A stretch of 10,440 nucleotides of DNA from Anaerocolumna sp. (GTDB taxonomy: Bacteria > Bacillota > Clostridia > Lachnospirales > Lachnospiraceae). The position numbers and the translations under genes are program-made. Below, piece after piece: positions 1-6,280 of the stretch (its first letter is position 1; the number at the start of each line of letters is the position of its first letter). The notes beneath the pieces were generated by a model. That model saw only the letters and a list, made by a program, of their open reading frames with translations. It was not told the origin of the DNA and searched no databases. The stretch spans positions 1-10,440 of the forward strand of contig JAQSYR010000030.1 in assembly GCA_029256035.1 (NCBI GenBank), written 5' to 3'.

Positions 1-1
1 C

Positions 2-199
2 GAAGGAACGAAAGACCTGATTGTTTGGCTGGCCGTTAATTTCTTATACCTGTTGATTTGGGCTTCTTTCATTGTTGTTGCAGTACTCATTATTCGAAGA
101 GCACTGGGCATGAATGTTAAGAAATCAAAACAAATAGGTTCTGTTGCTAATAAAATGCAAGAAGAAACCAAGGAAGAGAAAAAGGAAGAAGATCAATAG
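2..199 (+). CDS. C-terminal end of a membrane protein (partial; possibly DUF4349 family)
   Basis: The frame is open from the left edge to a TAG at 197-199, giving the last 65 residues of a protein that begins outside the window. What is visible is one hydrophobic segment of about 25 residues (from LIVWLAVNFLYLL to VLII), then an RR pair, then a very charged Lys/Glu-rich tail ending EEKKEEDQ. This is a typical single-pass anchor with a cytoplasmic tail. The short GTKDL lead-in followed by a helix and RR resembles the C-terminus of DUF4349 lipoprotein-like proteins, but that link is from memory and weak. No clear terminator follows. A short inverted repeat (ATGCTT/AAGCAT, 212-237) lacks a T-tract. 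Confidence 0.6.
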   Translation, partial: EGTKDLIVWLAVNFLYLLIWASFIVVAVLIIRRALGMNVKKSKQIGSVANKMQEETKEEKKEEDQ

Positions 200-362
200 T
201 CATTTAGCGGAATGCTTAAATAAGTAAGAGAAAGCATAAGACTAAAAATGTAATAATATGCGAATTGTGTAATATTACTTTATATGTATAAATAATGTTA
301 ATAATTAATCATTTATAATAATAAAATATAATGAATAAATATTAAAAAACATAAAAAAATTC

Positions 363-390
363 TTGATATTTTTCGAAATCGTGATACAAT
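363..390 (+). promoter_or_regulatory. Sigma-A-type promoter for the ABC importer
   Basis: TTGATA (363-368) and TACAAT (385-390) are separated by 16 nt, with an extended -10 TG at 382-383. The upstream stretch 285-360 is almost pure A/T and could act as an UP element. The distance to the start codon at 446 leaves a leader of about 50 nt carrying a TGGAGG ribosome binding site at 431-436. The rest of 200-445 shows nothing else I can support. Confidence 0.6.
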
Positions 391-445
391 ACTAAGCATT
401 GGAATAAGAGTAACTTATATTAATATTTAATGGAGGTAATAATAA

Positions 446-1259
446 ATGAAAAAATTATACAGTGCAATGCTTATTATTGTAATGGCTTTAACCATGGTTG
501 CTTGTGGGGCTAAAGACAATGGAGATACAAAAGAAACAACAGCAGCTGAGACAAATACAGAAACTACTCAGGCAGCATCAGAAACCACCCAGGCTTCTAC
601 AGAAGCAAAAGGAAAATTAATCGTTGGAACAGAAGCTGGTTTTGCACCTTATGAGTACATGGAAGGTAATGAAGTTGTTGGTATTGATATGGATATAGGC
701 AATGGGAATGGAACTTGAGATTAGTAACATGAGTTTTGATGGTGCTTTAATAGCAGTTCAACAAGGTAAAGTTGACTTTGTTGCTGCTGGTGTTTCTGTT
801 GATGAAGACCGTGCTAAAGTTATGGATTTTTCAGTAGATTATGTAAATTCTACAGAAGTTGTAGTTGTAAACAAAGAAAATTCTGCAGTAGCAAGTATCG
901 ATGATTTAAATGATAAGATTATTGGTGTTCAACAGGGAAATATTGCAGATTTTTATGTATCTGATGAAGCAAATGTAACGCCGAAAGAAATTAAAAGATA
1001 TACAAAATTTGCTCAGGCAGCAGAAGATTTAAAGAACGGTAAAATTGACTGTATCGTTATGGATTTATATCCGGCAGAAGAATTAGTAGCTGCCAATACA
1101 GAGCTTACAATCTTAGAAGGTACTTTATTTGAAGATAGATATGCAATTGCCGTACAAAAAGGTAATACTGAATTATTAAATAAAATTAATGAAGTGATTA
1201 ATCAACTGATTGCAGATGGTAAAATTGAAGAGTTTACTGCAAATCACACAAATAAATAA
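446..1259 (+). pseudogene. Amino-acid ABC transporter substrate-binding lipoprotein, frameshifted by an internal deletion
   Basis: This would be the extracytoplasmic solute-binding protein (SBP family 3) of the importer encoded just downstream. The first frame (446-718) gives a lipoprotein signal with Cys20 in a lipobox-like MVAC, a Thr/Glu/Ala/Gln-rich linker (about 21-54), then the domain start GKLIVGTEAGFAPYEY and GIDMDI. It then leaves frame and stops at TGA 716-718. The second frame (from about 702 to 1259) continues the same family with MGMELEISNMSFDGALIA, a DEDRAKVMDF block and a normal C-terminus. Family members have about seven residues between GIDxDI/L and the MGMELE-like strand, but here only 4 nt (698-701) separate them. 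A 17-nt loss fits exactly; restoring it would give a 276-residue protein. The ATG at 702 has no good ribosome binding site, so a functional restart is unlikely. A sequencing or assembly error cannot be excluded. Confidence 0.85.
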
Positions 1260-1265
1260 TCCTAA

Positions 1266-1284
1266 TTCAAAGGAAACCTTTGAA
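1266..1284 (+). other. Perfect 8-bp hairpin just after the binding-protein stop
   Basis: TTCAAAGG (1266-1273) and CCTTTGAA (1277-1284) pair perfectly around an AAA triloop, starting 7 nt after the stop codon. It has no T-tract. It may protect the upstream mRNA end; that role is inferred. Confidence 0.55.
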
Positions 1285-1302
1285 CCAATAGTAACTTGAC
1301 GT

Positions 1303-1339
1303 TAAGCAGCAGGCTATAGAGATTTTTGTCTGCTGCTTA
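1303..1339 (+). terminator. Intercistronic hairpin, possible partial terminator or attenuator
   Basis: TAAGCAGCAG (1303-1312) pairs perfectly with CTGCTGCTTA (1330-1339), and a G-U and a C-G pair extend the stem inward. The sequence after it (TTATACG) is only weakly U-rich, so termination would be incomplete. Hairpins between a binding-protein gene and its permease are commonly used to keep binding protein in excess; that role here is inferred. Confidence 0.5.
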
Positions 1340-1382
1340 TTATACGTAGACAGGACGACTACAATAAAGGAGAGGAAAAATA

Positions 1383-2105
1383 ATGACATGGATAGCCAGT
1401 ATTGGAGAATGGTTAAGAGATGTTAGCCAAAGTTATTATAATGCTTTTATAGTTGAAGATAGATACGAGGCGTATTTTGAAGGTTTACTCGTAACACTTA
1501 AGATATCTTTCTTTGCCATTATCATAGGAATACTGATAGGAATTATGGTTGCTGTTGTAAAGGTAACTGCAACTAATTATAAAAAATTAAGATGGTTAGG
1601 TACCTTATGTAATGCGTACATTAATATAATCAGGGGTACCCCTGTTATGCTTCAGTTATTAATAATTTATAATCTGGTCTTTACTTCAAGAGATGCAAGT
1701 GAGATTATGGTAGCTGCCATCTGTTTTGGTCTTAATTCCGGGGCATACGTTGCTGAAATTGTTAGAGCGGGTATTGAATCTGTAGAAAAAGGACAGACGG
1801 AGGCTGGACGTTCTTTGGGCCTTAATGGTAATCAAACCATGTTCTATATCATTATGCCTCAGGCTATAAAAAATATATTACCTGCCCTTGGTAATGAATT
1901 TATAACATTGATTAAGGAAACATCTGTTGCAAGTATTATTGCAGTCACTGATTTAACTATGGTAGCTCAATTTATTGGTTCCCGCACCTGGGACATACTT
2001 CCACCACTGGTTATAGCAGCAGGTTTCTATCTAATCCTAGTTTTGGGCTTAACAAAACTGTTAAGTATCTTTGAAAGGAGGATGAGTCAGGGTGATCACA
2101 ACTAA
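1383..2105 (+). CDS. Polar amino-acid ABC transporter permease (HisM/GlnP type)
   Basis: Integral membrane subunit of an amino-acid importer, 240 residues, the usual length for the family. Hydrophobic segments lie at roughly 35-60, 76-100, 108-130, 173-199 and 204-230, consistent with a five-helix permease. The cytoplasmic EAA loop that docks on the ATPase is clear: EIVRAGIESVEKGQ from E125, then E140-A-G-R-S-L-G146, ending in the MPQAIKNILPALGNE region. The start at ATG 1383 is supported by GGAGAGG a few bases upstream. The gene overlaps the ATPase by 14 nt, so translation is probably coupled. A homodimer is likely because no second permease is present. Substrate cannot be read from the sequence. 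No defect is visible even though the binding-protein gene upstream is broken. Confidence 0.93.
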   Translation: MTWIASIGEWLRDVSQSYYNAFIVEDRYEAYFEGLLVTLKISFFAIIIGILIGIMVAVVKVTATNYKKLRWLGTLCNAYINIIRGTPVMLQLLIIYNLVFTSRDASEIMVAAICFGLNSGAYVAEIVRAGIESVEKGQTEAGRSLGLNGNQTMFYIIMPQAIKNILPALGNEFITLIKETSVASIIAVTDLTMVAQFIGSRTWDILPPLVIAAGFYLILVLGLTKLLSIFERRMSQGDHN

Positions 2106-2814
2106 AAATCTAAAGAAATCCTTTGGAAACCATTTGGTTTTAGACGGAATATCAGAAACCATTGAAAAAGGGGAGAAAGTGGTTATCATTGGACCATCTG
2201 GCTCTGGAAAATCCACTTTTTTGCGTTGCCTTAATTTACTTGAGAGCCCATCAGAAGGAGAAATCTGGTTTGAAGGGAATAATATAACAGATCCAAAAAC
2301 CAATATTAATCAACTGCGTCAAAAGATGGGAATGGTTTTCCAGCAATTTAATTTATTTCCTCATCTCACAGTACTTGAAAATATAACTTTAGCACCAATA
2401 AAACTTGGTCTTATGCAGAAAGAAGAAGCAGAAAAAAGGGCCAATGAGTTATTAGAGCGAATCGGTTTGTCAGATAAGGCCAAATCATATCCTAACAAAC
2501 TCTCCGGTGGTCAAAAACAGCGTATAGCTATTGTAAGAGCCCTTGCAATGAATCCTGATGTAATGTTGTTTGATGAACCAACTTCTGCATTAGACCCTGA
2601 AATGGTTGGAGAAGTTCTGGAACTTATGAAAGATCTGGCTAATGATGGAATGACTATGGTAGTTGTAACTCATGAAATGGGATTTGCAAGAGAAGTTGCT
2701 ACTAGAATTCTTTTTATCGATGAAGGCCAAATAAAAGAACAAAATGAACCTAAGGAATTTTTCCTTCATCCTAAGAATCCAAGGCTGAAAGAATTCTTAT
2801 CAAAAGTCTTATAA
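2092..2814 (+). CDS. Polar amino-acid ABC transporter ATP-binding protein (GlnQ/HisP type)
   Basis: Cytoplasmic ATPase subunit of the importer, 240 residues. All nucleotide-binding motifs are intact: Walker A G34-PSGSGKST42, Q-loop Gln in VFQQFNLFPH (about 84-85), signature LSGGQ at 137-141, Walker B VMLFDEP with Asp161/Glu162, D-loop SALD, and H-loop His194 in VVVTHEM. The start is a GTG at 2092 inside the end of the permease gene, preceded by AAAGGAGG at 2074-2081 with a 10-nt spacer. The 14-nt overlap suggests coupled translation. GlnQ/HisP-type spacing and the FNLFPHLTVLEN block place it in the polar amino-acid group rather than other ABC classes. A terminator-like hairpin lies about 110 nt downstream. 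Confidence 0.95.
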   Translation: MITTKNLKKSFGNHLVLDGISETIEKGEKVVIIGPSGSGKSTFLRCLNLLESPSEGEIWFEGNNITDPKTNINQLRQKMGMVFQQFNLFPHLTVLENITLAPIKLGLMQKEEAEKRANELLERIGLSDKAKSYPNKLSGGQKQRIAIVRALAMNPDVMLFDEPTSALDPEMVGEVLELMKDLANDGMTMVVVTHEMGFAREVATRILFIDEGQIKEQNEPKEFFLHPKNPRLKEFLSKVL

Positions 2815-2924
2815 TATTTCTGCGTATTTATAAGACATTATTATAAAAATGAAAGTAATTATTAAATAACTTATAAAACTCATTAAAAATAATCATCATA
2901 CTAAAATAATAACCATAAACCTAA

Positions 2925-2976
2925 GTAAAACCACGGTTTTATGCCATGTTTCAGGCATAATATACTGTGGTTTTAC
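2925..2976 (+). terminator. Two-tier hairpin terminating the importer operon
   Basis: The outer stem pairs 2925-2937 (GTAAAACCACGGT) with 2964-2976 (ACTGTGGTTTTAC), 13 bp with a single G-U. An inner stem pairs TTATGCC with GGCATAA. The 3' arm itself is T-rich (GGTTTTAC) and is followed by ATCTTATT. It is probably a rho-independent terminator and could work in both directions, though the T-tract is interrupted. Confidence 0.65.
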
Positions 2977-3008
2977 ATCTTATTGATAATAATTGGCTAA
3001 CAGTGCTA

Positions 3009-3037
3009 TTGACTTTAAAGAGTAGAATTATTAGTAT
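3009..3037 (+). promoter_or_regulatory. Candidate sigma-A promoter for pflBA
   Basis: TTGACT (3009-3014) and TAGTAT (3032-3037) are 17 nt apart, five and four of six matches to consensus. It lies just after the upstream terminator and would give a leader of about 100 nt containing the 12-bp repeats. Confidence 0.5.
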
Positions 3038-3050
3038 AACAGTATAGAAA

Positions 3051-3098
3051 ACAGTAATTAACAAAATAAGTAACAGAATAAGTAACAAACTAAGTAAC
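3051..3098 (+). repeat. Four tandem 12-bp direct repeats in the pflB leader
   Basis: Three near-identical units follow one another: AAAATAAGTAAC (3063-3074), AGAATAAGTAAC (3075-3086) and AAACTAAGTAAC (3087-3098), all ending in TAAGTAAC. A degenerate fourth unit, ACAGTAATTAAC, precedes them at 3051-3062 (9 of 12 matches). They sit between the candidate promoter and the ribosome binding site, where a DNA- or RNA-binding regulator could act. Function is unknown. Confidence 0.8.
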
Positions 3099-3142
3099 AT
3101 AATTTAAACTTGTTTATAACACGTTTTTATAGGAGGATTCTT

Positions 3143-5368
3143 ATGAGACAAGAATGGCATGATTTTATTCCCGGCAGCTGGACCAGTGAGATTAATGTCC
3201 GCAGCTTTATTCAACATAATTACGCACCATATGAAGGAGATGACTCTTTTCTGGCTGGGCCTACAAAGAGAACTACAGAATTATGGGAAGAAGTTCTAAA
3301 ATTAATGAAGATTGAAAATGAAAAAGGAATTTTAGATGCAGAAACGAAAACACCATCTACTATTACTTCCTTTGGACCTGGGTATATTGACAAAGAGAAA
3401 GAAGTTATCGTTGGTTTTCAGACGGACAAACCCCTAAAAAGAGGTATTATGCCAAACGGTGGTATCCGAGTGGTAAAAAATGCATTAGAATCTTATGGAT
3501 ATCAGTTAGATAAAACAACAGAAGAAATCTATACTAATAACAGAAAAACTCATAATGATGGAGTATTTGATGCGTATACAGAAGCTATGAAAAAGGCAAG
3601 ACATACAGGAATAATTACAGGGCTTCCAGATGCTTATGGTCGTGGACGTATTATTGGTGATTACAGACGTGTTGCCTTATATGGTGTGGATGTATTAATA
3701 GAAGAAAAGTTAGAACAGAAAAAACTTCTTGAGCGACCTACCCTAGAATCTCCAGATATTCGCTTAAGAGAAGAAATATCAGAACAGATCAAAGCATTAA
3801 AAGAATTAAAGCAAATGGCCATATCCTATGGCTTTGACATTAGTGTTCCAGCTAAGAATTCAGTAGAGGCTACCCAATGGACTTATTTTGCTTATCTTGG
3901 AGCAATAAAAGAACAGGATGGAGCAGCAATGAGCCTTGGAAGGGTATCTACATTCTTAGATATTTATTATGAGAGAGACTTAAAAGAAGGAATTCTAACA
4001 GAAGAAGAAGTACAGGAAATCGTGGATCAATTTGTTATGAAACTTAGAATGGTTCGTTTCCTAAGAACTCCATCTTACAATGATTTATTTTCTGGAGACC
4101 CTACCTGGGTAACAGAATCCATTGGAGGAATGGGTCTTGACGGCAGAACTCTGGTTACAAAAACAAGTTTTCGTATCCTTCATACTTTGTATAATTTAGG
4201 ACCTGCACCAGAACCAAATCTAACAGTACTTTGGTCAACATCTTTACCTGAGGCATTTAAAAAGTTTTGTGCAAAAGCTTCCATTGATACAAGTTCCATA
4301 CAGTATGAAAGTGATGATATTATGAGAGATTACTGGGGAGACGATTATGGAATTGCTTGTTGCGTATCAGCAATGAGAATTGGTAAGCAGATGCAGTTCT
4401 TTGGCGCCCGTGCTAATCTTGCCAAAGCATTACTTTATGCTATTAATGGTGGAAAAGACGAGAGATATGGTGACCAGGTGGCTCCTTTATTTGCACCAAT
4501 TACCAGTGAATATCTTGATTATGATGAAGTAATCGCCAGATTTGATCAAATTCTTGACTGGCTGGCTGAATTATATATTAATACGCTAAATGTAATACAC
4601 TATATGCATGATAAATATAACTACGAAAAGATACAGATGGCACTTCACGACATTAATATACTTCGTACAGAAGCTTGCGGAATTGCAGGTTTGTCCGTTG
4701 TAGCTGACTCATTATCCGCAATTAAATATGCTAAGGTTAAAGTTATACGCAATGAAGCAGGATTAGCCATTGATTACCAAGTGGAAGGAGATTATCCTGC
4801 ATATGGCAACAATGATGACCGTGTAGATCAAATAGCCGTTGATTTAGTGCAACGTTTTATGAATAAACTACGAAAAGTTAAGACTTATCGTAGCGCGAAA
4901 CAGACACTATCTGTATTAACCATTACCTCTAACGTTGTGTATGGAAAGAAGACAGGAAGTACACCTGATGGACGTAAGGCGGGAGAACCTTTTGCTCCTG
5001 GAGCAAATCCAATGCATGGCAGAGATAAAAAAGGAGCGGTTGCATCCATGGCATCCGTTGCTAAACTGCCATACAAGCATGCAGAAGATGGAATTTCCTA
5101 CACCTTCTCTATTGTACCAAAAGCATTAGGTAAGAATCTGGAAGAACGTTCTGCAAACTTAGTTGGATTATTGGATGGATATTTCCACGATAGCGGTCAC
5201 CATATAAATGTTAATGTATTTGACAGAGAAACACTGTTAGATGCAATGGACCATCCGGAAAAATATCCTCAATTGACGATCCGCGTATCTGGATATGCTG
5301 TTAATTTTGTAAAATTAAACAGGGAACAACAATTAGACGTAATTCATAGAACATTCCATGAAAGATAA
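3143..5368 (+). CDS. pflB: Formate C-acetyltransferase (pyruvate formate-lyase)
   Basis: Cytoplasmic glycyl radical enzyme that converts pyruvate and CoA to acetyl-CoA and formate, a central step in anaerobic sugar fermentation. The protein is 741 residues, close to the usual 740-760. The adjacent catalytic cysteines typical of true PFL (not of diol or choline lyases) are seen in YGIACCVSAMRIG, at Cys406 and Cys407. The C-terminal radical motif RVSGYAVNF places the radical glycine at Gly717. The start is ATG 3143, with AGGAGG at 3131-3136 and a 6-nt spacer. The frame extends upstream to a TTG at 3110, but that start has no ribosome binding site and would add residues foreign to the family. 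The activase gene follows after a long hairpin. Oxygen cleaves activated PFL at the radical glycine, so activity is confined to anoxic conditions. Confidence 0.97.
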   Translation: MRQEWHDFIPGSWTSEINVRSFIQHNYAPYEGDDSFLAGPTKRTTELWEEVLKLMKIENEKGILDAETKTPSTITSFGPGYIDKEKEVIVGFQTDKPLKRGIMPNGGIRVVKNALESYGYQLDKTTEEIYTNNRKTHNDGVFDAYTEAMKKARHTGIITGLPDAYGRGRIIGDYRRVALYGVDVLIEEKLEQKKLLERPTLESPDIRLREEISEQIKALKELKQMAISYGFDISVPAKNSVEATQWTYFAYLGAIKEQDGAAMSLGRVSTFLDIYYERDLKEGILTEEEVQEIVDQFVMKLRMVRFLRTPSYNDLFSGDPTWVTESIGGMGLDGRTLVTKTSFRILHTLYNLGPAPEPNLTVLWSTSLPEAFKKFCAKASIDTSSIQYESDDIMRDYWGDDYGIACCVSAMRIGKQMQFFGARANLAKALLYAINGGKDERYGDQVAPLFAPITSEYLDYDEVIARFDQILDWLAELYINTLNVIHYMHDKYNYEKIQMALHDINILRTEACGIAGLSVVADSLSAIKYAKVKVIRNEAGLAIDYQVEGDYPAYGNNDDRVDQIAVDLVQRFMNKLRKVKTYRSAKQTLSVLTITSNVVYGKKTGSTPDGRKAGEPFAPGANPMHGRDKKGAVASMASVAKLPYKHAEDGISYTFSIVPKALGKNLEERSANLVGLLDGYFHDSGHHINVNVFDRETLLDAMDHPEKYPQLTIRVSGYAVNFVKLNREQQLDVIHRTFHER

Positions 5369-5382
5369 ACCATAAGATATAA

Positions 5383-5433
5383 CCTCCGTAATTTCTTTTT
5401 CCGTTTCTGCACGGAAGAAAAAATTTACGGGGG
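5383..5433 (+). terminator. Long hairpin between pflB and pflA (partial terminator or mRNA stabiliser)
   Basis: Left arm 5383-5404 (starting CCTCCGTAA) pairs with right arm 5411-5433 (ending TTTACGGGGG). There are about 22 pairs, with one bulged A, one C-A mismatch and two wobble pairs, closing on a 6-nt loop. The downstream TATTTCCTTTT is moderately U-rich. It begins 14 nt after the pflB stop. Such a structure would let more pflB than pflA be made, fitting an enzyme needed in excess of its activase; that role is inferred. Confidence 0.65.
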
Positions 5434-5464
5434 TATTTCCTTTTAAGTTAAGGAGGTCAGAATT

Positions 5465-6214
5465 ATGAGTACAGATCAAGTAATAGGTAGAATACACTCT
5501 TTGGAAAGTCTTGGAACAGTGGACGGTCCTGGAATACGTTTTGTAGTATTTATGCAGGGTTGTGTGTTAAGATGCCAGTTTTGTCATAACCCTGATACTT
5601 GGGATACCACAAAGGGAATGGAGTATAGTCCGGAAGCTTTAATGCAGGAGATTATAAAATATAAATCTTATATGCAGTTTTCAGGCGGCGGGGTAACCTT
5701 TACGGGAGGAGAGCCTTTACTTCAGGCAGAATTTATTTTAAAAGTAGCTAAATTATGTAAACAACAGGGCATATCCGTAGCCATAGACACTTCTGGATTT
5801 GTATGGAATCCAATAGTAAAAGAAGTTTTAGAATATACGGATATTGTTTTACTGGATATTAAAAATTACGATCCTGTAGTTTACAAAACAGTTACTGGAG
5901 TATCTTTATCACCAACCCTGGAGTTTTTAGGCTATCTAAAAGAAAAGAAAATAAACACCTGGATTCGGTATGTGCTTGTTCCTGGACTTACTGATAACTT
6001 AGAAAGTGTAAAATTATTATCCAAACATTTAAGTGAATGCCCTAATGTTTCTAAAATTGAAATTTTAGGTTTTCACAAAATGGGAGAATACAAATGGAAA
6101 GAACTGGGACTGGAATACCAGTTGTATCAGACGAAAGAACCTAGTGAAGAATTATTACAGAATGCAAAGGACATATTTGAAGAATCCGGAATACCTGTTT
6201 CAATGAACCGATAA
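5465..6214 (+). CDS. pflA: Pyruvate formate-lyase-activating enzyme (radical SAM)
   Basis: Uses a [4Fe-4S] cluster and S-adenosylmethionine to abstract hydrogen from the PflB glycine (here Gly717), creating the active radical. The protein is 249 residues, normal for the family. The N-terminus has the activase signature GTVDGPGIRFVVFMQGC, with the cluster motif Cys33-x3-Cys37-x2-Cys40 followed by HNPDTW. A glycine-rich SAM-binding segment SGGGVTFTGGEP follows. There is no extra 8Fe ferredoxin insert, so it is the short PFL type rather than the activase of other glycyl radical enzymes. ATG 5465 is preceded by AGGAGG (5451-5456) with an 8-nt spacer. It is 96 nt downstream of pflB on the same strand, probably on the same transcript reduced by the intervening hairpin. 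Confidence 0.96.
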   Translation: MSTDQVIGRIHSLESLGTVDGPGIRFVVFMQGCVLRCQFCHNPDTWDTTKGMEYSPEALMQEIIKYKSYMQFSGGGVTFTGGEPLLQAEFILKVAKLCKQQGISVAIDTSGFVWNPIVKEVLEYTDIVLLDIKNYDPVVYKTVTGVSLSPTLEFLGYLKEKKINTWIRYVLVPGLTDNLESVKLLSKHLSECPNVSKIEILGFHKMGEYKWKELGLEYQLYQTKEPSEELLQNAKDIFEESGIPVSMNR

Positions 6215-6223
6215 CAAAAAAAC

Positions 6224-6252
6224 TTAACAAATTATAAATAAATCCATATTAT
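6224..6252 (+). promoter_or_regulatory. Candidate promoter for the DUF2935 gene
   Basis: TTAACA (6224-6229) and TATTAT (6247-6252) are 17 nt apart, each five of six matches to sigma-A consensus. The AT-rich background makes chance matches likely. No terminator was seen after pflA, so read-through from the pfl operon is also possible. Confidence 0.4.
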
Positions 6253-6269
6253 AAAGTATAGTTTATAAT
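6248..6269. repeat. Perfect 8-bp inverted repeat abutting the DUF2935 ribosome binding site
   Basis: ATTATAAA (6248-6255) and TTTATAAT (6262-6269) flank GTATAG and end directly before the GGAGG at 6270-6274. It overlaps the candidate -10 box, so it could be an operator. As RNA it would be a weak all-A/U stem next to the ribosome binding site. Confidence 0.45.
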
Positions 6270-6280
6270 GGAGGATTTTT

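Larger units (their letters stand above)
2815..3142. other. 328-nt intergenic region between the importer and pflB
   Basis: AT-rich, with no open frame of note. In order it holds an AT-only inverted repeat (TTTATAA/TTATAAA, 2827-2847), the long two-tier hairpin at 2925-2976, a sigma-A-type promoter at 3009-3037, four 12-bp direct repeats at 3051-3098, and the pflB ribosome binding site AGGAGG at 3131-3136. Confidence 0.8.

Noticed and set aside
212..237. Hairpin ATGCTT/AAGCAT after the first membrane protein
   Set aside because: It has only 6 bp, a 14-nt loop and no T-tract, so it is not convincing as a terminator.
702..1259. Separate small gene starting at ATG 702
   Set aside because: The ribosome binding region is poor and the sequence is the second part of a binding-protein domain with no signal peptide; it is better read as the broken continuation of the gene at 446.
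2061..2303. Open frame on the - strand across the permease-ATPase junction
   Set aside because: It is antisense to two clear ABC genes, has no family resemblance, and has no promoter or ribosome binding site of its own.
2827..2847. Inverted repeat TTTATAA/TTATAAA as a terminator of the importer operon
   Set aside because: An all-A/U stem of 7 bp would be too weak, and a much better hairpin follows at 2925-2976.
3051..3098. Rex (NADH/NAD redox) operator upstream of pflB
   Set aside because: Half-site-like TTAACAAA is present, but there is no palindrome of the TTGTTAA-N4-TTAACAA type; the repeats are direct, not inverted.
3051..3098. CRISPR array
   Set aside because: Units are only 12 bp and contiguous with no spacers, and there are no cas genes.
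3110..3142. Upstream TTG start for pflB adding 11 residues
   Set aside because: There is no ribosome binding site before the TTG, while ATG 3143 has AGGAGG at ideal spacing and gives a family-like N-terminus.
4885..5129. Short open frames on both strands within pflB
   Set aside because: They lie wholly inside the conserved pflB coding sequence and have no recognisable products.
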